Program-made: the position numbers and the translations under genes | From: Holdemania massiliensis | GTDB taxonomy: Bacteria; Bacillota_I; Bacilli_A; Erysipelotrichales; Erysipelotrichaceae | NCBI RefSeq assembly: GCF_022440805.1 | Contig: NZ_JAKNTK010000001.1 | Span: 682,001 to 746,000 of the forward strand | Direction of reading: 5' to 3' | Length of the DNA: 64,000 nt | In this document: positions 58,306 to 64,000 of the stretch, one piece after another | Layout: the number at the start of each line of letters is the position of its first letter | Position numbering within the stretch: position 1 is the first letter of the stretch | Notes under the pieces: model-generated | Seen by the model: the letters and a program-made list of their open reading frames with translations, nothing else | Databases searched by the model: none | What the model was told of the DNA's origin: nothing

Positions 58306-59718
58306 ATGAGTTTGAGAAAAGACTTTTTATGGGGCGGAGCCACAGCTGCGAATCAAGTGGAAGGCGGCTGGCAGGAAGGCGGAAAAGGAATAAGCATCAT
58401 TGATATTGAACGAGGTTCCGTCCATGGGGTAAAACGCGTCATTGATCAGGAAATATTGCCGGATGTATTCTATCCCAGCCATTCCGCTACCGATTTTTAT
58501 CATCATTATAAAGAAGATATTGCCTTATTCGCCGAGATGGGATTTAAGGTCTACCGCTTTAGCATCGCATGGACACGAATTTTCCCAAACGGTGATGAAA
58601 CCGAACCGAACGAAGAAGGACTCGCGTTTTATGACCGCGTATTAGACGAATTAGAAAAATATAACATTGAACCTTTAGTCACAATTCATCACTATGAAAT
58701 GCCGTACCATTTGGTCAAAAAATATGGTTCATGGCGCAATCGTGAGCTAGTTGATTTTGCGCTTAGATATGCGAAAGTCATCCTCAGGCGATATCAGCAC
58801 CGAGTTAAATATTGGCTGACTTTCAATGAGATCAATAACGCTCTAACCAATCCCCGGCCTTGGCATCAGGCTGGAATAATCTATGCTGAAGGGGAAGATC
58901 AGGCTCAGACAAAGCTCAACGTTATGCATCATCAGTTATTAGCAAGTGCTTTAACGATTATTGAAGGCAGAAAAATTAATCCTGAGTTTCAATTTGGCTG
59001 CATGCTGCTCTATCCGAAAACCTATGCGCAAACGTGTAATCCTGAAGATCAGCTGATGGTCAGGGAGAAGATGCTGCCATTGTATTATTGCGCTGATGTC
59101 CAGGTTCGCGGGTATTATTCCAATACATGCACAGCCTATTGGGACCGCAATCACAGCCAACCCGTGATGAAGCCGCTAGACGAAAATATTCTGCGGCAGG
59201 GAACTGTTGATTTTATTTCATTCAGCTATTATTTTTCTTCGGTTGTCGGTACGGGACCGATTGAACAAACGGATGGCAATATGTCAAAAGCAGGAGTTAA
59301 TCCTTATTTGAAGGCGACGGATTGGGGATGGCAGATTGATCCGCTGGGACTTCGTTTAGCCTTGAATGACCTGTATGATCGTTATCAAATTCCTTTATTC
59401 ATTGTTGAAAACGGTTTGGGTGCGCGGGATGAAGTGACGGCTGAGGGTACGATTGAGGATGATTATCGAATTAGTTACTTAAAAGAACACATTCAGGCCA
59501 TGAAGGATGCGGTCGAAAAGGATGGTGTTGATGTTATCGGATATACTTCCTGGGGATGCATTGATTTGGTATCCGCCGGCACCGGTGAATTGAGAAAACG
59601 TTATGGTTTTATTTACGTTGACCAGCACGATGATGGAACAGGAACGCAGGCAAGATTGAAAAAGCAATCGTTTTACTGGTATCAGAACGTTATAAAAACC
59701 AATGGCGAAGAACTCTAA
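58306..59718 (+). CDS. 6-phospho-beta-glucosidase, glycoside hydrolase family 1
   Basis: A 470-residue GH1 enzyme that splits phosphorylated beta-glucosides brought in by the PTS. It begins 'FLWGGATAANQVEGGW', the acid/base Glu is E175 in 'YWLTFNEINNAL' and the nucleophile is E368 in 'LFIVENGLGARDE'. The length is normal for BglA/AscB-type enzymes. ATG 58306 starts the conserved N-terminus behind AAAGAAGG; 20 extra residues upstream are not conserved. It follows the EIIC gene after a strong hairpin. Confidence 0.94.
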   Translation: MSLRKDFLWGGATAANQVEGGWQEGGKGISIIDIERGSVHGVKRVIDQEILPDVFYPSHSATDFYHHYKEDIALFAEMGFKVYRFSIAWTRIFPNGDETEPNEEGLAFYDRVLDELEKYNIEPLVTIHHYEMPYHLVKKYGSWRNRELVDFALRYAKVILRRYQHRVKYWLTFNEINNALTNPRPWHQAGIIYAEGEDQAQTKLNVMHHQLLASALTIIEGRKINPEFQFGCMLLYPKTYAQTCNPEDQLMVREKMLPLYYCADVQVRGYYSNTCTAYWDRNHSQPVMKPLDENILRQGTVDFISFSYYFSSVVGTGPIEQTDGNMSKAGVNPYLKATDWGWQIDPLGLRLALNDLYDRYQIPLFIVENGLGARDEVTAEGTIEDDYRISYLKEHIQAMKDAVEKDGVDVIGYTSWGCIDLVSAGTGELRKRYGFIYVDQHDDGTGTQARLKKQSFYWYQNVIKTNGEEL

Positions 59719-59799
59719 GCGGGCCGTGTGCAATTTTAATTTACAGGAAGTAAAGAATGCTGAAGATGATGAAGTTAATCTTAAAAGAAGGTGGAAATA

Positions 59800-61167
59800 T
59801 TGAGTTCAAATGAAATGCGGTTAAGAACGGAAAATCCTAAAAAATTATTATTATCTTTGGCAATTCCAGCCATTTGTGCGCAGATCATTACACTGCTCTA
59901 CAACATGGTAGATCGGATGTTTATCGGCAGAATGCCGGACGGAGCAATGGCCATTGCCGCAATTGGTCTGTGTGTTCCCATCACCACCGTATTTAATGCG
60001 TTGACCGGATTGTTTGGAAGAGGCGGAGCCCCCTATGCGGCGATCAACATGGGTCGTGAGGATTATGACAAAGCTGAACGATACCTTGGAAACAGTTTTG
60101 CATGCTTGGTTTTTTTCTCGATTCTTATCACAATCATTGTCTCTTTATTGAAGAAACCACTGCTGTTAGCTTTTGGAGCCAGTCCTGTAACGCTTCCTTA
60201 TGCTTTGGATTACCTGGGCGTATATTGTCTGGGGACCCTGTTCATTCAACTGACAGTCGGAATGAACTATTATATCACCACGCAGGGATTTGCAAAGACC
60301 GCGATGATGACAACGATCATGGGCGGAATTCTGAATATCATTCTTGATCCTATATTTATCTTCACCCTTCATCTGGGGGTAAAGGGGGCGGCCCTGGCCA
60401 GCGTTTTAGCGCAGATGCTTTCCTGTATGTGGGCTTTGAAGTTTCTTTTTGGCAAGCGCACAAAATTAAAAATTTCCTTTGCGAAGATGAAGATTGACCC
60501 ACATGTTATGAAAGATATATTAACGTTGGGCGCTTCCCCCTTCTTTATGAGTGCATCAGAGGGGATCCTTCATATTTGCTTCAATATGCAGATCTTGAAA
60601 TATGGCGGAGATCTGGCTGTCGCAGCCATGACTATTCTGTTTTCGATGTATCAGTTCATTCTGCTGCCGATTGAAGGTGTCGCATCAGGCTCACAACCCA
60701 TTATCAGCTACAATTACGGGGCTCATCAATTTTCTCGGGTAAAAGAAACGCTGAGTCTTGCATTAAAAACAACGATCGTTATCAGCGTGGCGGCAACGTT
60801 GTGTATGCTGATCAAACCGGATTTGTTTATCCGCATCTTTAATTCGGATCCAGATTTAATCGCGATTGGAGTACCGATGCTTAGAATTTACATTTTTGGC
60901 TGCATGCTGATGGGGGCAAATTCTACCTTTCAGCAGACTTATAATTCTTTGGGGGCTGGAAAATATTCATTCTTCTTCGCCTTTCTCAGAAAAGTCATTC
61001 TGCTCATTCCGCTTTTATATTTGTTACCCGCTTTTCTTCCGTTTGGTGTATTCGCTGTCGTTCTTGCGGAACCTATCTCAGACTGGATAACGGTCGGCTG
61101 CAATGCAATGAATTTCCGGCGATTTCTAAATCATCAATTAACGAAGGATTCCTCACTGCCAAGCTAG
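59800..61167 (+). CDS. MATE-family efflux transporter (copy 5 of 5)
   Basis: A 455-residue MATE protein, with 'NPKKLLLSLAIPAICAQIIT' and 'LYNMVDRMFIGRMPDGAMAI', closest in style to the MepA branch. AAGGTGG at 59789 fits a TTG start at 59800 best; a GTG at 59791 is inside that site. It stands inside the beta-glucoside locus, between GH1 and the MFS gene, and may expel the aglycone freed by the glucosidases. That role is inference. Confidence 0.88.
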   Translation: MSSNEMRLRTENPKKLLLSLAIPAICAQIITLLYNMVDRMFIGRMPDGAMAIAAIGLCVPITTVFNALTGLFGRGGAPYAAINMGREDYDKAERYLGNSFACLVFFSILITIIVSLLKKPLLLAFGASPVTLPYALDYLGVYCLGTLFIQLTVGMNYYITTQGFAKTAMMTTIMGGILNIILDPIFIFTLHLGVKGAALASVLAQMLSCMWALKFLFGKRTKLKISFAKMKIDPHVMKDILTLGASPFFMSASEGILHICFNMQILKYGGDLAVAAMTILFSMYQFILLPIEGVASGSQPIISYNYGAHQFSRVKETLSLALKTTIVISVAATLCMLIKPDLFIRIFNSDPDLIAIGVPMLRIYIFGCMLMGANSTFQQTYNSLGAGKYSFFFAFLRKVILLIPLLYLLPAFLPFGVFAVVLAEPISDWITVGCNAMNFRRFLNHQLTKDSSLPS

Positions 61168-61220
61168 CTTAGCTGCATCGGCATTCACGGTATATTGAAA
61201 TTGGGGGTGGTTTTATATCG

Positions 61221-62375
61221 ATTCGCTATAAAGGTTCTTATCTCAGCTATTTCTTCATGTATTTATTCTATTATCTGTCAATGGCGCTCTTCTCCGGCTT
61301 AATCTCTGTTTATCTCATGAACAAGGGATATTCTGCCGGACATGTGAGTTTAGTCACTTCCAGCGCTCTGATTGTCTCCATGGTGATTCAGCCGTTTATT
61401 GGAAATTTGACAGATCGGTTTAATAAACAGAAGGTAAGTATTTGTTTGCTTCTATCCGGAAGTGTCTTAGGAATCCTGTTTGTACACAGTCAAAAAATAT
61501 ATTGGATGGCAGTTTTTTACAGTTTAGCTCTGGGGTGTATGAACGGCTGCAATCCAGTAATCGAGAAAACAGCAACGCTTGCACGGTATTCGTATGCTTC
61601 GATTCGTATTTGGGGCTCAATCGGCTATGCAACTGGAATTCAGGTCAGCGGTCTGATTTTTCAATATCTTTCAGGAGAAAGTGTCTATTATTTCTTTTCC
61701 CTGGCGATTCTCATTTGTGCTTTTGGATTTCTGGGAGTACAAAAATTTGATGAGTCTGATGTGAAATCCAGTGCCGAGCTTCCATATAGTCTGCGTGACG
61801 TTTTCAACAAGCAGTACCTCATTTATTTGATCATTGCGGTTCTGTTCTATGGTGCAACCACTGTCCATTCTACCTATCTTCCTGTTATACTGCAGGAAAA
61901 TGGAATGTCTGTCAATGGAGCGGCTACCGTTGTTTCGTTGGGAACACTCTTAGAGCTGCTTGTCATTTTTGCAGGGAGTAAATTTATTAATCATATACCG
62001 AATAAAACTTTGCTGCTTATCGAATTTATTCTATTGATCCTGCAATTCGCAACTATGGCGTTTATTCCGTGGCTGCCAATCAAAATTGTGGTCATTCTAT
62101 GCACAAAATCAGTGGCCACCATGGCTTACATCATGATCAATATGAAGGTGATTCGGACAATTGTTGATGTTCGCTATCAAATGACCGCCTTATCGATTGT
62201 CATGACCGCTAAAAATTTTGTCACGATAGGTTTCCAGGTGATATCCAGCCATTTAATTGATCATGGCGGCAGCCAGCTGTTTTATTGTTTCTTATTCATC
62301 GTATCGTGCCTGGCTTTCGGCATTACGTTAAAGTCCAGAATGCCTAAAGGCGACACGGTTGCGATGTATCATTAG
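61221..62375 (+). CDS. MFS transporter with a possible non-standard start codon
   Basis: A membrane protein of about 384 residues with twelve hydrophobic segments, of the major facilitator superfamily (nucleoside:proton symporter/LacY-like branch; 'VSLVTSSALIVSMVIQPFIG' then 'NLTDRFNKQK' is the loop between helices 2 and 3). The first ATG in frame, 61257, lies within the first helix and has no ribosome site. A strong GGGGGTGG at 61203-61210 points to a start near 61221, where the frame reads ATA-TCG-ATT-CGC and no ATG, GTG or TTG exists. The frame upstream keeps the family-like 'RYKGSYLSYFFMYLF'. An ATT start is assumed here. Confidence 0.8.
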   Translation: MRYKGSYLSYFFMYLFYYLSMALFSGLISVYLMNKGYSAGHVSLVTSSALIVSMVIQPFIGNLTDRFNKQKVSICLLLSGSVLGILFVHSQKIYWMAVFYSLALGCMNGCNPVIEKTATLARYSYASIRIWGSIGYATGIQVSGLIFQYLSGESVYYFFSLAILICAFGFLGVQKFDESDVKSSAELPYSLRDVFNKQYLIYLIIAVLFYGATTVHSTYLPVILQENGMSVNGAATVVSLGTLLELLVIFAGSKFINHIPNKTLLLIEFILLILQFATMAFIPWLPIKIVVILCTKSVATMAYIMINMKVIRTIVDVRYQMTALSIVMTAKNFVTIGFQVISSHLIDHGGSQLFYCFLFIVSCLAFGITLKSRMPKGDTVAMYH

Positions 62376-62522
62376 AACTTGATGATTCAACGATCCGTGC
62401 GAAGGAAGGGGTTAAGAATATCCTGAATAATTAGAGAGATTGGGAAGGCAGGTATGGAAATAAGGATCAATTGTTTTCATACAAAGCAGATAAAAGTAAC
62501 TACTACAATAATGGAGGTAAAT

Positions 62523-62822
62523 ATGAGAAAGATTGTATTGTTGTGTGCAGCCGGAATGTCTACAAGTCTGCTTGTAAATAAAATCAAACAGAGCGCTTCA
62601 AAAATTGGATATGAATGTGAAGTGGAAGCTCATCCTGTCGCGGAGGCTTCAATTCATGGACAAACTGCGAATGTGATTCTGCTGGGACCGCAAGTAAAAT
62701 TCAATTTGAATAAGGTAAAACAACAAGTTCCTTGTCCTGTGGAAGCGATTGATATGCGGGCGTATGGAATGATGGATGGTGACGCTGTTATTAAGCAAGT
62801 GAAAAAAATTTTAGGAGATTAA
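62523..62822 (+). CDS. PTS EIIB, lactose/cellobiose family
   Basis: A 99-residue EIIB with the active Cys8 in 'KIVLLCAAGMSTSLLVNKI', typical of CelA/ChbB. The frame extends upstream to 62454, but ATG 62523 with TGGAGG gives the standard N-terminus. It is followed after 3 bases by EIIA. These probably serve the EIIC at 56925. Confidence 0.94.
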   Translation: MRKIVLLCAAGMSTSLLVNKIKQSASKIGYECEVEAHPVAEASIHGQTANVILLGPQVKFNLNKVKQQVPCPVEAIDMRAYGMMDGDAVIKQVKKILGD

Positions 62823-62825
62823 AAA

Positions 62826-63170
62826 ATGAATGGAATTGAATTGGTCAGTTTTAATATTATCAGCGCGGTTGGGACCGCGAGATCCTGTTACATTGAGGCT
62901 ATCCACTGTGCAAAAGAAGAAAAGTTTGAAGAAGCTGAAAATCTTCTGGCAGAAGGCCAGAAAGTATTTATCGAAGGTCATCATGCCCATATGGAATTAA
63001 TCCAGAAAGAGGCTGAAGGTGAAAAAACAGAGTTTTCCTTACTTTTAATGCATGCGGAAGACCAATTAATGAGTGCCGAAGGCTTTGGTATTTTAGCTGA
63101 AGAATTTATCAGTCTTTATAAACAATTAAAATATTTGAAAATATCTAAGGAGGAAGACAATGTCGAATAA
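62826..63170 (+). CDS. PTS EIIA, lactose/cellobiose family
   Basis: A 114-residue all-helical EIIA with the phosphoacceptor H76 in 'LLMHAEDQLMSAE', the diagnostic family motif. It forms a trimer and takes phosphate from HPr. Its end overlaps the start of the GH4 gene by 11 bases. Confidence 0.94.
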   Translation: MNGIELVSFNIISAVGTARSCYIEAIHCAKEEKFEEAENLLAEGQKVFIEGHHAHMELIQKEAEGEKTEFSLLLMHAEDQLMSAEGFGILAEEFISLYKQLKYLKISKEEDNVE

Positions 63171-64000
63171 AGGAGTGAAGATCGTTACAATTGGCGGTGG
63201 AAGCAGTTATACACCGGAACTGATGGAAGGATTTATTCAGCGCTATGAAAAGCTTCCAATCCGAGAAATCTGGCTGGTTGATATCGAAGAAGGAAAGGAA
63301 AAATTGGAAATCGTCGGTGCAATGGCACAGCGAATGTGGGATGCCTCTCCTTATGACGTTCAAGTTCATTTAACGTTGGATCGTAAGGAAGCACTTCGGG
63401 ATGCTGACTTTGTTACAACACAATTTCGCGTCGGTTTGTTAAATGCTCGAATCAAAGATGAAAGAATTCCATTTTCTTATGGAATGCTGGGCCAGGAAAC
63501 CAATGGGGCTGGCGGAATATTCAAAGCATTCAGGACTATTCCAGTTATTCTGGACATTGTCAAAGATATGAAAGAGTTATGTCCTGATGCATGGTTAATT
63601 AATTTTACAAATCCAAGCGGAATGATTACAGAAGCTGTAATGAAATATGGAAAATGGAAAAAGGTCATCGGCTTATGTAATGTTCCCGTTAATGCGATGA
63701 TGAAGGAACCTGCAACAATCAATAAAACATTGAATCAGTTAACTTATCAATATGCGGGTTTAAATCATTTCCACTGGCATAAGGTTTTTGATGAAACCGG
63801 AAATGAGGTTACGATGCAGATTATTGCAGCGATGTTTGAAGGGAAAGATACAGGAATTCCAACCAATATTTATCAGGTACCCTTTTACAGAGAGCAGCTT
63901 GAAGAAATGAGAATGATTCCTTGCGGTTATCATCGTTATTATTATCGTCAGCAGGAACAGCTGGAGCATGGACTGGAAGAATATAAGGGGATCGGAACGC
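63160..64000 (+). CDS. 6-phospho-beta-glucosidase, glycoside hydrolase family 4 (partial, runs off the right edge)
   Basis: The first 280 codons of a GH4 enzyme are present; the family is usually about 440 residues. GH4 enzymes need NAD and a divalent metal and cut by oxidation at C3 followed by elimination. The NAD loop is 'IVTIGGGSSYTPELMEG', and 'LINFTNPSGMITEAV', the metal-binding 'GLCNVP' and 'GLNHFHW' follow as in LicH/CelF. ATG 63160 sits behind AAGGAGGAAGAC and overlaps the EIIA gene by 11 bases. With GH1 it gives the locus two unrelated ways to open phosphorylated beta-glucosides. Confidence 0.95.
   Translation, partial: MSNKGVKIVTIGGGSSYTPELMEGFIQRYEKLPIREIWLVDIEEGKEKLEIVGAMAQRMWDASPYDVQVHLTLDRKEALRDADFVTTQFRVGLLNARIKDERIPFSYGMLGQETNGAGGIFKAFRTIPVILDIVKDMKELCPDAWLINFTNPSGMITEAVMKYGKWKKVIGLCNVPVNAMMKEPATINKTLNQLTYQYAGLNHFHWHKVFDETGNEVTMQIIAAMFEGKDTGIPTNIYQVPFYREQLEEMRMIPCGYHRYYYRQQEQLEHGLEEYKGIGT

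Noticed and set aside
1..64000. CRISPR arrays, tRNA or rRNA genes, intact insertion sequences, prophage
   Set aside because: No regularly spaced repeats, cloverleaf-like segments, transposase, integrase or phage structural genes were found on reading both strands.

Overview
The window looks like chromosome of a spore-forming, low-GC-lineage Firmicute with an unusually balanced base composition (close to half G+C by eye). Housekeeping gene order (spoIIE-tilS-hpt-ftsH, an Mbl-type mreB homologue beside an M23/SpoIIQ-like tail), strong AGGAGG-type ribosome sites, and a very large load of mannose-family PTS operons, MATE pumps and glycosidases fit a gut Erysipelotrichaceae member such as Holdemania. 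The family placement is inference from gene content, not from a marker-gene comparison.

Layout. Positions 1-2700: M23 tail, mbl, and a WecA/TagO-type lipid-carrier sugar-phosphate transferase (cell wall). 2800-5300: a LysR regulator diverging from a MATE exporter. 5400-13400: a MazF-fold protein, spoIIE, tilS, hpt, ftsH, a small XRE regulator and a Nif3-family protein.

13600-20800 is the first sugar operon: SIS isomerase/deglycase, PTS EIIA, EIIB, EIIC, EIID, a NanE-like epimerase, a membrane-anchored helical-repeat protein of unknown role, a GntR/UTRA regulator and a second SIS enzyme. 20640-25350 holds a decayed stretch with a Nif3 remnant, then a response regulator, an ABC exporter pair and a histidine kinase. 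25600-30500 is a second mannose-family PTS operon (minus strand) diverging from a SIS enzyme plus GntR/UTRA regulator, with three copies of an AT-rich palindrome in the shared control region. 30900-34920: Gfo/Idh oxidoreductase, MATE exporter, a lone pyruvate-kinase C-terminal domain and a HAD phosphatase. 35000-41600 is a third mannose-family PTS operon with a fused EIIC-EIID protein, a SIS enzyme, a PRD regulator and two separate EIIA/EIIB pairs.

41600-54000 is an accessory region: AraC regulators, a flavin-binding lipoprotein reductase, a short-chain dehydrogenase broken by an in-frame stop, MATE pumps, an iron-type alcohol dehydrogenase, and a compact MATE / acetyltransferase / UvrA-like operon. 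54300-64000 is a beta-glucoside locus: UPF0303/HbpS-like protein, two Gfo/Idh oxidoreductases, lactose/cellobiose PTS EIIC, GH1, MATE, MFS, EIIB, EIIA and a GH4 enzyme that runs off the right edge, with a cre-like site in front.

Taken together the three PTS/SIS operons suggest import of sugar-amine conjugates (Amadori or Heyns type products, or amino sugars) as phosphates, followed by SIS-domain cleavage or isomerisation. The NanE-like enzyme in operon 1, the fused permease and doubled EIIA/EIIB in operon 3, and the candidate operators are the parts most worth following up. No CRISPR array, tRNA, rRNA, intact insertion sequence or prophage was seen.
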